A stretch of 64,000 nt of DNA from Pictodentalium vernedei (GCA_031216915.1 CM062289.1:18826520-18890519); one strand, 5' to 3'. Numbered from the stretch's first letter, positions 11,242-23,423 are shown. Made by a program: numbers and translations. Notes: generated by a model from the letters alone, not told the origin.

Positions 11242-11477
11242 TTAACCCTTTATAAATGACATTATTTAACGAGACGGAGCACCCACTGGCGTAATATAAA
11301 AACTCAGCAGTTGATAAAAACCTTATTTTTTCAAAAAGTTCAACAAAACCATATCATGTGACCCCTCATTGGAACGAGCTCATCGATATGATTTTGTTGA
11401 CATTTTTTTGAATCATTTGAAAAAAAAATAAAAAATTAATATAATAAATTTTGATATCTTCTGCATTGGGTGAAGAG
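11242..11477. mobile_element. piggyBac-like TTAA MITE, core type B, eroded right end
   Basis: It starts TTAACCCTTTATAAAT. The centre has CAACAAAACCATATCATGTG then GACCCCTCATTGGAACGAGC, but the second half of the palindrome is shortened (ATCGATATGATTTTGTTG). It ends near GCATTGGGTGAAGAG. Confidence 0.65.
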
Positions 11478-11690
11478 TACTCTCCGGCCTTCTAGCCCTG
11501 CACAAGCAGTCAGTAGCGGTGAAAGCAAATGCACCATCGGAGTTTATTACGGCTCAATACACAGCGCCACCGTGCCCCCTATGTGGGTAATTGTGATTAA
11601 GTGTCTTGCCAAATGACACAACACAGTTAGTGCTGGTTAGGATCGAACCTTTAAGTTTAAAGTCCAATAGAGCCACCGTACTCCCGGCCA
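11478..11690 (-). mobile_element. SINE fragment, old
   Basis: Minus-strand text matches the SINE body (GTGTCATTTGGCAAGACACTT, GGTGCATTTGC) and a degraded tRNA-like head with GGTTCGATCC-type box B. There is no tail or target duplication. Confidence 0.7.
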
Positions 11691-11727
11691 TACCTATATT
11701 CATAAGGATGACGTAACTACATATATT

Positions 11728-12082
11728 TTATTCATTTATTTATTTGAGTTTAACGATACTTTTGTCAGCCAGTATCGCCTCGTGTCGAACAGTTTTACAG
11801 ATGGGGAAGCTAGAGTACAGGGGAGAACCACCGAACAATGGCGAGCAACTGTCAGACTCCCATACGTACTAACTCCGCACATACAGGGTTAGCATTGGTT
11901 GACGACAAGTGCACCATCGACCTGCAGTACGCCTTAATACACAGCGCCACCGTGCCCCCACACGGGCAGTCGGGATGAAGTGCCTTCCCCAATCACACAA
12001 TGCAGTTACCACAAGTGGGGGACACACTGAGGACCTTTCAGTTTGAAGTTCAATGCTGTAATCACTGAGTCACTGCGCTCCC
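11728..12082 (-). mobile_element. SINE with a diverged tRNA-like head and tail B
   Basis: On the minus strand a head (GAGCGCAGTGACTCAGTGAT) is followed by a GTGTCCCCC box-B remnant, the shared body, then tail B (CACGAGGCGATACTGGCTGA) and a short AAATAAAT run. The head resembles the second tRNA-type head at 52739 more than the common one. No perfect target duplication. Confidence 0.75.
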
Positions 12083-12255
12083 AACAAATATTACACGCGG
12101 ATATGCTTATTATTTAACCAAAGTATTTGATGTGGTGGAAGCAGTCAGTCAGTTACTATTTCCAGACCTGTGTTCTACTATTAAGATACTTACACGTTTT
12201 AGACTTTCATTTTGAATTATTTCCATACGTTCATGTGCTGCATCGTCTTATATAG

Positions 12256-12416
12256 AGAGTAATCACTTGACTGGACTGGTCACGTGAAATAATTCATGAG
12301 AAGTAAAGGACGTTGTACAAACACGAGTGCGCAAATGCGCTCGAGTGTTTTACAATATAGTCCCTCGCCTCGAATGAATTATTTCACGTGACCAGTCCAG
12401 TCAAGCGATTACTCTG
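12256..12416. repeat. hairpin, about 45-bp arms
   Basis: AGAGTAATCACTTGACTGGA, continuing through GGTCACGTGAAATAATTCAT, is mirrored at the right end (CACGTGACCAGTCCAGTCAA, then GCGATTACTCT). The inner part contains GAGTGCGCAAATGCGCTC. Confidence 0.9.
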
Positions 12417-12446
12417 TTTATTACTTCTCATTATTAATTATATTAT

Positions 12447-12695
12447 TTAACCCTTCACCTAATGTAACGGACAAAAAGGCCACCGCTATTCTCAAAAATC
12501 GCCTATTAATTTTCATTATTTTCTAATGTTTTGTTTCTAAAACGTAGGTTATGACCCCTCATTGGAACGAGCTCCTCGACCTCGTTCCAATGAGGGGTCA
12601 TAACCTATATTTTTGAGACAAAAAAGGAAAATAATAGTTATTCAAGAATAGTTTTTGCAAGTGTCGTCTGCTTTTCATGTAAGGTGAAGGGTTAA
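12447..12695. mobile_element. piggyBac-like TTAA MITE, core type A
   Basis: TTAACCCTTCACC and GGTGAAGGGTTAA ends are perfect inverted partners, with TTAA at 12447-12450 and 12692-12695. The core is the type A palindrome around GACCCCTCATTGGAACGAGC. Subterminal AAGTGTCGTCTGCTTTTCAT is typical of the group. Confidence 0.9.
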
Positions 12696-13740
12696 AAAAA
12701 ACCCCAAAAACAGTGAAGTCCCCATTACACCTACGGCAAAGAGTCTTCGTTTGCGCGCACGGATACATGACCCAATTGTTGCTTGCATAATTCACTTGTT
12801 AGGTTATCGTTTATAATCAAACCGGGAAATCACTTTAGAGAGTAATAAAATATCTGCTTTTGTTTTTTTTATTTCTACATTTTGTCGGTAAATCCAAACC
12901 CCACGCGCAGACACGGTGTTGGGGGGGGGGGGGGAGTTCGAGTGTGGCATCTCCCTCACGATGTTGTGGAGGGGGCGTGAGATAAATTCTGAGGCCTCCC
13001 TCTGGCTTTAATCTAGTCATTGTATCCACTAGAAAAATGCATTTCCCCAAGTAGGTCCACAAATTTCCCTTACAGTGACCAGGCTACACAAGGACTACAG
13101 ACTGACAGCTATAGAGCCAATACCTACTCCTTCTGACTGACTGTCAGTCATTGTAAGAGTAAAGAAATGATGGATTCGAAAAACCGGACCTGTCACAGAT
13201 TCGAGTTGGAATTCCGAAAAAGTTTGTCAGCTGATTGGAAAAGTCAAACAAATTGGACAATCGCTTTGGCTCTGTCAGTATCCACAACCGATCTCCAATC
13301 GCAGTTGGCAAAACTGTGATCACGGGTTAACAATTCAAATCGACTGGTTGGAAATGTCTGAAAAGTTGAAAACATGAAGAAAATTTATTGCTTTGAATTT
13401 CCAACTATTGGAATTTATTCCTTCGACTTTCCAACAATTGAAAATGATGGTGGCGAGACACTCCACATCCCCGTCGCTACTGCACATTGAATATGTACTC
13501 CTGGAACTTAATTAAGCAGCACCCCATGAAATGTTTCATGACAGTGATGTTGCTGTTACTGATTATTATGTTTTAATAACTGCTATATCTTGCAGTACAT
13601 TTCATCTAATGTTTCTGGTTGATAGCGTACACCAAACGCATCCCCTCATCCACGTCTAGTATGCTTCCCACGAATGTCACAAAAACACTATCATCCACAA
13701 GCAATATCTAGGTATAAAACAAGAACATTTGTTTCTTCTT
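12696..13740. other. no gene recognised; G-run and low-complexity text
   Basis: A G12-13 run sits at about 12922-12934. Text near 13160-13200 (AAATGATGGATTCGAAAAAC) weakly resembles part of the dispersed repeat at 6065-6745. Nothing else recognised. Confidence 0.5.
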
Positions 13741-13750
13741 TTATCAGTAA

Positions 13751-14774
13751 ATGTTGACATGGCAAGGAGGAGACTGTCAGAGGCACGAAGATGACAAATC
13801 GTTGGCATGCATGCAACAGGCATGCCATTCAAAGCCATTGGATGGCAACTTGGCTATAGTCATTCTGTCATCAGCAGACTTGTCCGAAAACATCAACAAG
13901 CCAACGATGTTAAGGACCGACCAAGACCTGGACAACCCCAAAAGACCTCTCATCGGGAAGATCGGAGTCTGTCACGCCTCGTTAGGCGTGAACCCTTTGC
14001 TTCAAGTGTGGTTTTGAAACACCTTTGGCTCCCAAACAGGCGTTTGTGCAACAGAACTGGCCGAAACAGTCTCAAAGAACTGGGTATAAGGCCCAGAAGG
14101 GCCATCAAGCGCCCAAGTTGTCCGATCAGCATCAAAGACAACGTTTGGAGTGGTGTATGGCACGACAGCATTGGAATCTCAGGACGTGTAGGAGAGTCCT
14201 TTGTTCAGACAATAGTAGGTTTCTGCTTCACGTCATAGATGGTCGCACGAGAGTGTGGATGTATAGGAATCTGCTTACGTGCCCAAGAACATCAGACCTA
14301 CTGTTTCTTATGGTGGAGGAGCGATAATGATCTGGGAATGCCTCTCTCATGATTGTAAACTTGATATGGTAACTGTACGTAGTAATCTCAATCGTCATCA
14401 GTACATCCGGGACATTCTCAATCCGGTTGTCGTGCCTCATTCTGACAACCTCCCGTTGGTTACTCGCCCTGTATTCACGGACGACAATGCAAGGCCACAT
14501 CGTTCCCATGCTGTGAAGGCATTCCTTCAGAACAACGCTATTACCTTGGCCTGCAATGGGCCCCGATTTGAATCCCTTAGAACACATCTGGGACTTTCTT
14601 GGACGTAGTGTGCAAGCAATGGATCCGCCTATAGAGGATTTGGCCGATTAGGAAGCTGCATTGCATGAGGAGTGACAGCAGTTGCCTTTGGACCGTATCA
14701 AATGGCTCACTGATAGCATTAGGAAGAGGGTTCAGGCTGTCACCCGGACACGTGGTGGATACACTCGCTACTGA
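13751..14774 (+). pseudogene. Tc1-like transposase, several frameshifts
   Basis: Pieces in three frames make up a Tc1-type transposase. The N-terminal DNA-binding part is at 13807-14000 (GWQLGYSHSVISRLVRKHQ, RPRPGQPQKTS). Middle: RVLCSDNSRF and RTRVWMYRN, with SDNS where SDES is usual. C-terminal: GGGAIMIWECLSHD, VFTDDNARPHR and, after another shift, a DLNPLEHIWDFLG-like remnant. It ends VTRTRGGYTRY with a stop at 14772-14774. The family cuts and pastes DNA at TA. It is a different family from the pair at 28.5 and 35.5 kb. No terminal inverted repeats found. Inactive. Confidence 0.85.
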
Positions 14775-15044
14775 CGTCAAACACTACTTTTGTTGTGTTC
14801 AGTAGATCACAATTTACATTTTTCATCAGTAATTATCGGCATTGTTTCAGCATGGACCGTTCCAGCACCATTCTTGTCGAGCGAACATTTTCTCATCAAA
14901 AACATTACTGACAGATATGGGTAATGAGCGCCATTTTCATGATTGTGTTGTATTTCATTTGCCAATAGACCATTCTTTCCCCAAACTATCACGTTTGGCC
15001 ATCTGAAAGATAGCATGAAAGTAATGGCAGTTTCTATTACCACC

Positions 15045-15995
15045 ACAACTGCTCCTATTCTAAATGTGAGCTCTGCGGATCCCCTACATCACAACGTGCC
15101 TATACTTTCGCACCGACGCGGCACCTCCTCTAACCTATAGACCTATAGTATGGGACATACAATGTATTTCTCGCAACGACCCACACTCTTACACACTTTC
15201 AGACCGTAATGAATTTTCCGAGAAACCCCCTGTTTTTTATTTCGAAAGCCAGAACATTAATTCTCAGTTTAATTGCTTCTCTTGAACTTGGCCACTTAGA
15301 TCTATCTTAATTTAATATTCGCTTTAAAGTTACTTTGAAAGACTCGCATTTCGGCATCTTTTGACATTCGGTGACAGGCTAGATGCGTAATATGGGTGTG
15401 TGTCCAGAACATGCGCGATGTACTGTTTCTACAACAATTACATATTAACTGGCCATAATTACACAGATAATGACTACAGGAGAACACTATCTCTCTTACT
15501 CCCTTTATCTGTTATCAGATAGCCCACGTGGCGTTCAACAAGTGTGCCATAATGGACATTAAATTTCATGCTTAATTAACAGCGCTTGAATTATTGCTGG
15601 TCTGTTTAAATGACAAATCGGTTTTCGGGGTCCGTCATATACCTATCTTTATGTTTTACATTTAGCCCGAGTGAGAAAAATTATCGAAAATATATACACT
15701 GTTAACCCTTTACCCAACGTAACGGTCAAAACCGGCCAGCGCTATTCTCAAAAATCGCCAATTAATTTTCATTATTTTTTTCACTTTTTGTCTCAAAAAC
15801 ATAGGTTATGACCCCTCGTTGGAACGAGCTCGTCGAGCTCGTTCCAACGAGGGGTCATAATAACCTATGTTTTTGAGACAAAAAATAAAAAAAATAGTTA
15901 TTGAAAAATTATTTTTGCAAGTGTCGTCTGCTTTTCAGGTTAGGTAAAGGGTTAAAACAACAAAATCGAAAATCCAAACTATCACCTTGATGGGG
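15045..15995 (-). repeat. dispersed repeat, copy 2 (inverted partner of 6065-6745)
   Basis: Reverse complement of the 6.1-6.7 kb sequence by eye, interrupted only by the TTAA MITE at 15702-15955. The two copies share long blocks such as ATTAACTGGCCATAATTAC and GACAGGCTAGATGC. Left of 15045, sequence to 14775 shows nothing recognisable. Confidence 0.8.
15702..15955. mobile_element. piggyBac-like TTAA MITE, core type A, with in-window empty site
   Basis: TTAACCCTTTACCC and GGTAAAGGGTTAA ends, with TTAA at 15702-15705 and 15952-15955. The core palindrome GACCCCTCGTTGGAACGAGC is almost perfect. The paralogous locus at 6105-6108 has one TTAA and no insert, which supports the element limits and the target duplication. 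Confidence 0.95.
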
Positions 15996-17630
15996 TAATG
16001 AGGTTTACTCCTTCAAATCATTCACGTTTCAGGTTGGCAAAATATGACTGTAATTAATTGCTTACGTGAAATCAATATGTCGGTGAATGCAGATACAACA
16101 AAAATGGGAACCCAGGTAACCTGAAGAGAATGCATTATCGATCCTTGACAACACCCTAATTATTAACATAGCTTACGTAACTATATTCCTGATGAGCAGA
16201 AACCGCACATAATGTAGTTATATATATATTGGAAGTAAATAATGCATTATAGATCATCAATACGATGAAGGACTGCATTTTTGAACTATCCATTTATAGA
16301 TCTTCCCTCCTAACCAGAGCTCGGTTGAGGAGGTGGCTCCCTCGGAGGCCGACGGGAAAAGTTGAAGGCCAGATGGACAAGGAAGTCGAGGTGCAGAAAC
16401 GAGAGCGAGAGGGAAAGATAAGTTGGAATGACCCCCGCAAAGCACAACAAAATTACTCGACACCCAGACAGACTTAAGTACTTTTACTCTCCATTGTTGC
16501 GGTTAGGCACTCTTCCACAATCGAATAAATACTGTCATCGGGACCAAAAGGACTTGAAGAAGCCCAAAACACTTCAATGTACAACCCCCTCTCCCCCAAA
16601 AAGCAAACGATTCATTCGTTCTTGTGTTCAACCGATGATCGGAATCGGCCATCCCAATCGACCGATTGTGGGCAATCGGATGACAACAGCAACTGCTGCT
16701 GGAACATCGGTTAAACAGATTGTTACCAAGCATTTTTTGGTGATGATTCATTTATCACATTTTATTACCTTCTGCAATTGTTCAGTTGTTAATAATGTAA
16801 AATGGTGTCAATGGTACCATTCAAGTTGAGAAACAACCACAATGTGCATTCTTAATTTCTCCAGACGCCCCTTTAAGGGATGTACAAGTTAAACGACATG
16901 AAAAGCTTACAATTGAGCGTACTTGCAACAATCGCGTCTGGCCATTTTTACTGCGACCTGAATCAACAACATTTAACACTGTGAAATATGTTCAATTTAA
17001 TGTTGTTCTTTCAAGCCTCGACTCGTCTAGTAGTGCACAGTATTACAATCGGAATCGGCAGTTTGTGGGCCCAAGTAACCGGTAATCGGTCAGCGGCCAT
17101 TTTTGGTAGTCAGTGAAACACTAGTTCGTTCATTCGTAGTGACAATGCCACAAATACGGTGATTGTCGTTGATGAATTGGCACAAAACGATCCCCTTCTG
17201 CAGTAAAAATTTTTTTCTCAGCACAATCCAAAATGCCCCGAAAGACAATTTGAAGAGTCCGTTCGCCAAATGAATCAAACGGTTTTACAGGGTTAAATAA
17301 TTACTGCTCCCAGATAAGCCTTTGGCCTAGTTTTGAGACGATGCTTCACTAGATCATGTTGAAGGAGAGAGGATGGGAGGGGGGGGGGGGGGTGTTAATA
17401 AGAGCACAGACCGAATATGCAGTTGGAAGTGAACAGTGGCGTAGCTACAGGTACGGGTGGTGGGAGTGGTGGTGGGGGTTGGGGTGCTATGGGTGTCCGC
17501 CCGTAAAATATTCGCTGCCCCCCTCCGAAAAAAAACATTGGCCCAATGCAAGTTTCACACAACATAGAACTCCAACATGGCCTTCAATATAGGGGCTACA
17601 ACCACTACAAGTCCCTCAGATTCGCTCTTA
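15996..17630. other. no gene recognised
   Basis: Short unassigned open frames only (the longest, 16428-16829, has no recognised domain). Short CCGAT/ATCGG-rich patches lie at 16625-16680 and 17045-17090. A G-run at about 17378-17391 adjoins GTGGCGTAGCTAC, a phrase that recurs near repeats elsewhere in the window. Confidence 0.5.
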
Positions 17631-17631
17631 G

Positions 17632-18040
17632 TTCACTAAACTTTGCAAACTTTTCTCGGGGGTGTGGGGACTAGTTCTAACTAATACTCTCTGATCGTTT
17701 CCCCCTCCTCCCACTTCCATGAACGGAAGTGGGAGGAAGGGGTAACGACCAGAGGGTGCTAGTTAGGTTAGGACTATCGGCGGTCGCCGAAACCCCACAC
17801 AGCAGTCTTTCAAATATCATCTTTGCCCCCCCCCCCCCCCCCACGACTACGGCACCCCTTATTATAGAATCCTGGCTACTCTCCTGAGCACTCAATTTTG
17901 CAAAATTTTCTCGGGTGCGTGTGTTTGAGGGGATGGGGCTAGTCCAAACTAGGACCATCCAGTCGTTGTCACCCTCCTCCCACTTTCTTTCAGGAAGGGC
18001 AACGATTGGATTGGATGAGCCTAGTTAGGACTCGGGGGAG
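17632..18040. repeat. tandemly duplicated hairpin block (about 258-bp spacing)
   Basis: The block TTTGCAAACTTTTCTCGGG..GACTAGT followed by a hairpin (CTCCTCCCACTTCC / GGAAGTGGGAGGA) at 17671-17779 recurs as TTTGCAAAATTTTCTCGGG with a similar hairpin at 17939-18031. A related hairpin lies at 33813-33926. Between the copies is a C17-18 run at about 17825-17842. Confidence 0.75.
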
Positions 18041-19036
18041 GCCAGGAGCGGATTGGGAGAGAAAAAGTTACCGGGGCCATGGTTCGGCTCGGGGTGAGAA
18101 CATTTTCAAATTGGACCTTGAAAGAAGGCATTTCCTCGCTTCTGAAAGCTCAGTTCCCGCTAAAAGAAACCCTTAAAATATGACTTTTATTCTACTAAAA
18201 TACCAAATTTAGGAATATCAAAATTTTTTCTCAGTTATTTCTGATTCAAGAAGCGAAAACTATTTTTAAGTTATCTTAAACAGAGGAACAGAGGAGTTTG
18301 GAACTGTACAAGGGGGGAGGGGTGGTATGGAAGGGGGGAGGGGGGTGTTTAACTAGTGTTTGGTGACTTTGGTATTCATACCCACGTGGACAACAACAGC
18401 GAGACAACAAATTGCGAATATATCACTCGACAACGAATAGAAGGTTAACGTGATTTGTAATAATATCACTCATTCATCATTATATCGCTGTCTGTGATCG
18501 TAAACACAAAAACCCAAAGTAAAATTTGTAAATTCAACATTTTACACTCATTTGACCCACTGTTTGTGACATTATTTTTTTCGTTTTTGTTGACTCAACA
18601 AACTTAAACAAAACTAAAAACCTTAAACAAACAAAAAAGGCGACATAAAATAAACAAATATCACAAATTGCCATGCGACTAGAAGACATTACTTCAATAA
18701 ATAGCTCGATCAAGTAATCAGTTCTGTGCAATAAAAATATAGCTGACAGAGAATTCTCGAAGATTTTTTTTAGGTCTTGCCATTTAGGGCCTCTTATTTG
18801 ACCTCACAATAGTATTAGCGCCTGAGGTTGCTGTCCTATACGGAAATATACAGGGGCCCCAAATAAGGCCCAATTAGTATAAGTTAATAAATTATGGGCC
18901 CATGCTGCCCGTCATAAGTTGAATTTATGCCAAATTTCATGGAACTTATTGGTCTTTTTAAGGCTTAATATAGGTACACAGGGGTCCCATATGGCTGCCA
19001 GAGATTTCCCGGTAGACTATATGGCCAGTCGGCCTC
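18041..19036. other. no gene recognised
   Basis: AT-rich sequence with G-runs near 18310-18350. No repeat structure or coding sequence identified. Confidence 0.5.
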
Positions 19037-19039
19037 TGG

Positions 19040-19143
19040 GGGAGGCCTACGAAATCCCACACAACGGCCTTTCAAATATTATCTTTGTCCCCCCAAAACT
19101 GGTTAGGGTACCCCTATTATAGAATCCTGGCTACGCTCCTGGA
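19040..19143 (+). repeat. diverged copy of the 17785-17890 segment
   Basis: CACACAACGGCCTTTCAAATATTATCTTTG and TATTATAGAATCCTGGCTAC match CACACAGCAGTCTTTCAAAT.. and the same ending at 17.8 kb. Confidence 0.7.
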
Positions 19144-19370
19144 AAAGGTATACGTAGTTGAGGTCCACTCTGACACTAATAATATATTTTATTATACGCT
19201 AAACGATAGATTATCCAAGAAATTGCGGAAAGATAGAAATCGTATCCCCCACTGTGAGGATAAAGAAATTTTCACTTTCACGGTATCAATCAAAATGGCG
19301 GCTTTCAAAGCATCACTTCAAGTGAATACGAGTCAAATTATCACTGGAAATGATCAATTTGCTCTAAAAA

Positions 19371-19885
19371 CCTATAATGAAAAGTAAATCTAGTATTTTT
19401 GAGTGGATACTGATCATTTTCAGCAATAATTCAACACGCATTCACCTTGAATTGATGCATGAAACTCGCTACTCCAAACATGGCCTGAAAGTCCATAATA
19501 TAAGTTTTTGGTTTGGTACGTCCTTTGAAAGGAGAAACCAGAAACTTATATTATGGACTTTCAGGTCATGTTTGGACGAGAAACCCGCCAGCTGAATCAG
19601 ATCGCAAGACGCCATCTGTTCAGAGTATCAATCAAATCACTTCCGCGTGTCAATGATTCAATGCGCTGATTACTTTCATGCATCAATTCAAGGTTGAAAC
19701 GAGTGGAATTATCAGATTCTTATAAAAAGCGTATCATAAAAAGAAAATCTAGTGTTTTTGAGTGGATACCGAAAATTATCCCACTTGTGATGGAGATAAA
19801 TGGTTATCTTCGCTCGCGAAAAATAAACATTTGTCTCGGTCACTCATGAGATAATTTTCGATATCCACTCAAAAACACTAGATAT
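19371..19885. repeat. nested hairpins
   Basis: Inner palindrome 19473-19580: CCTGAAAGTCCATAATATAA and its mirror around TTTGGTTT..AAACCAGAAA. Outer arms CACCTTGAATTGATGCATGA (about 19442) and TCATGCATCAATTCAAGG (about 19676). A separate hairpin, 19748-19874, has arms ATCTAGTGTTTTTGAGTGGA and TCCACTCAAAAACACTAGAT. Its arm text resembles the hairpins at 61388 and 62228. Confidence 0.8.
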
Positions 19886-20308
19886 CCTCTATATATTTAA
19901 ATTATCACTGTACCCTCCTTCGCATTGGTTGCCATTTCACTCCGAAGTTCCGCAACGAGGTCATGATGGCGCACTCTTCACAGGTGTGAGCACGTCAATC
20001 CAATAAAGTTTAAAATCAAATTTAAATTAAAGCTGCCCCATCTGCCTCCTTACAAGAAGGCAAAGGACTCCACTGTCCGTATGGGCCAGACGCCCCTGTA
20101 TATCACAATTTAACACTTTCAACCCACTACTCATATTTTTTTGAGAAAAGAAACGGTTGGCTGTCCGCGAGAAGGAGGCAAAATAAACGCCAAACTGAAA
20201 AAGAGAATCTGTGATAATTTAATCCTACTGTAGTGCTTGTTTACTGCTGTAAACACGTTCTCTTTATATGTAAAATAGGACCAGGTAACCAGCGCCTAGG
20301 GAAGTCAT
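19886..20308. other. no recognised feature
   Basis: No coding sequence or repeat recognised. Confidence 0.5.
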
Positions 20309-20561
20309 TTAACCTTTTACCTAACATGAAAAAGCAGACGACACTTGCCAAAAAAAATTCTTGAATAACTAGTTTTTTTCCTTTTTTGTCTCAAAAACAT
20401 AGGTTATGATCCCTCTATGGAACGAGCTCATCGAGCTCGTTCCAATGAGGGGTCATAACCTATGTTTTTGAGACAAAACATGAAGAAATCATGAAAATTA
20501 ATTGGCGATTTTTGAGAATAGCGCTGGCAGGTTTTGGCAGTTACGTTGGGTAAAAGGTTAA
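20309..20561. mobile_element. piggyBac-like TTAA MITE, core type A
   Basis: TTAACCTTTTACCTAAC and GTTGGGTAAAAGGTTAA ends. Opposite orientation to the copy at 15702: the AAGCAGACGACACTTGC subterminal block comes first. The core GAACGAGCTCATCGAGCTCGTTCC is nearly palindromic. Confidence 0.9.
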
Positions 20562-21540
20562 ATGGACAGCATAGAGAGCCTTATCCGCAGGGTAGCAACA
20601 CTCCACGCATGCGCAGACTAAGGAAGGACGATTTTCGATGCTGCACTCGATCACAAAGAAATCATGTACTTCAGTTTGTATACATTCTGAGGTTATTGTT
20701 TTAGTTACAGTTATATTAAGCTTTTGGCCTATTTTTGAATTAGTTAGCTTTATTTAAATCAATAAAGATAAGTAATTTAATATGCATAACAATGTTGAGC
20801 GCTCTCCATTTAAACTAGAGAATCACAGGTGTTCTGTTTAGCGTAGAATAAAACAGTTTCCTCTTTCAATGATGATTTGGTCGGGGGAGGTGGGTTACGA
20901 AGATAAATTGGTCATTACCACGCTGGTGATTCCGAGTTGTTGTACTGAAGTGAAGGCCTAGAGACTTGGTCTCGACTTAAGTACACCATCTCGGAACCTC
21001 CACAGTGCAATTATATTGAGTCTAATCAAATTATAAAGAATAAATAATACGTAATGTAACGCGTATTTAGAAATAAGTTTGTAGATTATGAAGCTTGTTT
21101 CTAAACCATTGATGTTATTTCTCATTACACGTTGACAAATAAAACAGTTATTCCGTGCAGAGGTGGTGGATCCAAGAATGGGAAGGGGGCGTTCCACCCA
21201 CACACTTCGTCTACGAACAGGCATCACTATTATATTGACTTGAGACTCCCTTCATCAAAACACGCGAGATTACGGAATTTGTCAATATACAGGTAATCCC
21301 CAGATCTGTACTATATTACTTAGCAATCGTCCCTTAAGCGGAACAGGGTGTTAACTGCAATGTTGAAACATTGCTCCACTCATGGGATGAAAAGTAAATA
21401 AATTTAGTTGTATTTGGCCAATGGATTCCACCTTCAATCTGCTGGATCCGATGTATTGCTTCTACTTCAACCATCTTCCAGTCCGAAGGCTACCCTTCTC
21501 TTGGAAATTGGTCACACACAAGTAGGTAGTCCAACATTTC
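20562..21540. other. no gene recognised
   Basis: Unassigned sequence. At 21455-21500 (CTTCTACTTCAACCATCTTCC) a short patch resembles the hAT-type MITE interior. Confidence 0.5.
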
Positions 21541-21542
21541 GT

Positions 21543-21658
21543 CACGTGAGAACCATAAGGTTCTATCTTCCAGTGGAAGGGTTAGAGTCGGGGTTCCAGT
21601 GGAAGGGTTAGGGTCGGGGTTCCAGTGGAAGATAGAAGCCTGTGGTTCTCACACGACG
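21543..21658. repeat. hairpin with internal 26-28-bp tandem repeat
   Basis: Arms GTGAGAACCATAAGGTTCTA and TAGAAGCCTGTGGTTCTCAC flank repeats of GTTCCAGTGGAAGGGTTAG. A G-run follows at 21716-21730. Confidence 0.85.
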
Positions 21659-22043
21659 ATTTGCTTGCATACGCTGTTTCTAAGATATAATATTTTTGGT
21701 TTTGTGTTCTTTTTTAGGGGGGGGGGGGGGTGCGGGTGTGTCACCCCCTCCCCGATAATTTTCTAGTAGGGATATTTTCATTTGTTTTGTAGTCTTGGTT
21801 ATCAGTTCACTCTTGCTGGTAATCATGCACTGTCTTACGGGACTAGATTTGCATCTTGGACTTGAGTCACACACGCAATCGGTCTCGTGCAAATGTATGT
21901 CTATAGCTGATTGGAGATGTCGGGATACCTGCATGACAAATTGTGAGTCCTGTACGTGCTAATTAACCCTTTGAACACTGGTTGTATCTTCCATATCAGT
22001 TCAATGACATCAACTGGAAGAGTCCATGTTCATTATCTGTGAA

Positions 22044-23423
22044 TAGTAGTGTATGTACCTTTCACCCCTCATTGGCAGGACCTCGGTGCAGGACCTCGGA
22101 AGTGACGTCATGTCACGTGACCTAGTGCCGCCATGTTTGTTTGTCAAGGTAACCCGCGTGAGCGGCCATGTTGTGACGTCATCTCCATAGTGATACGTGG
22201 TGTCAGTGCGCATGCGCAGCGCGTGTTGTTAGGGTGATACGTGTTTCCGTCGTCCATTTTGTATACTGGAGGCTGCCATCTTGGTTTCTATGGTAGCACG
22301 TGATTGCTATGTTACCTAAGGCCTACAATATGACAGGGGTATGTGTTGGGGGTATGTTCGATTGAATCGGAGTATTTTCTGGAACGACTTCCCTGGATAA
22401 TTACCACAAACAACCCGACAACTTGTATTATTTCGAATTCTTTCAGAAGTCTCTGCTTCTATCTATATATGCAATATTTATCGTTTATCTGGCCATGTTC
22501 CTTTATTCTAGAGTATACTCCAGTAGTGTAGAAGAGCCTATTAGTTGGAACAGTTTACCTTATTATTGCTATATTTAGCAATTTCTGGTCTATTCTTGTT
22601 AGTTCTGACCCTATTCCAAGTACTCTTGTTGTTTCATTTATATAACTAACCAATCAGATTGCTTGATTTCCCATAATCTGTATGCAGGGTTATCTCCCTT
22701 GTGTATAACAAAATTCTATATCCAATGGCACCCCAATTTTAGCACCCCTTTTTTGAAAGCACCTGTGGCTATGGAATCCCTTTTTTGTCATATGTGCTTA
22801 TGTGAAAAGGCACAATGTGACACAATATGCCCTATCACATAGGCACATGCTTTATGTGCCGATATGTGCTTATGTGACAAGGCACAATGTGACACAAAAT
22901 GCCCTATCACATAGGCACATACGGGTATTTGAGGATACCTATGGCCTGGTATACTCTAGAATAAAGGAACATGGCCAGATAAACGATAACTATTGCATAT
23001 GTAGATAGAAGCAGAGACTTCTGAAAGAATTCGAAATAATACAAGTTGTCGGGTTGTTTGTGGTAATTATCCAGGGAAGTCGATCCAGAAAATACACCGA
23101 TTCAATCGAACATACCCCAAAAACATACCCCTGTCATATTGTAGGTCTTAGGTAACATAGCAATCACGTGCTACTATAGAAACCAAGATGGCAGCCTCCA
23201 GTATACAAAATGGACGACGGAAACACGTATCACCCTAACAACACGCGCTGCGCATGCGCACTGACACCACGTATCACTATGGAGATGACGTCACAACATG
23301 GCCGCTCACGCGGGTTACCTTGACAAACAAACATGGCGGCACTAGGTCACGTGACATGACGTCACTTCCGAGGTCCTGCACCGAGGTCCTGCCAATGAGG
23401 GGTGAAAGGTACATACACTACTA
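22044..23423. mobile_element. long-TIR element, about 470-bp arms (Mutator-like or foldback)
   Basis: The arms 22044-22521 and about 22950-23423 are near-perfect inverted copies by eye, starting TAGTAGTGTATGTACC. ATCTGTG flanks both sides (22035-22041, 23425-23431); with two mismatches the match extends to 9 bp, which would suit a Mutator-type target duplication. The 430-bp middle has no recognised transposase, so it is non-autonomous. The arms carry TGACGTCA (CRE-like) twice, TCACGTGA, GCGCATGCGC (NRF1-like) and GCCGCCATG. The mirror-image open frames at 22010-22213 and 23254-23436 are by-products of the arms. Confidence 0.75.
22789..22922 (+). repeat. tandem duplication, about 74 bp, two copies
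   Basis: ATATGTGCTTATGTGA..AAGGCACAATGTGACACAA..ATGCCCTATCACATAGGCAC occurs twice inside the long-TIR element. The unit also folds on itself (GTGCCTATGTG / CACATAGGCAC). Confidence 0.85.
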
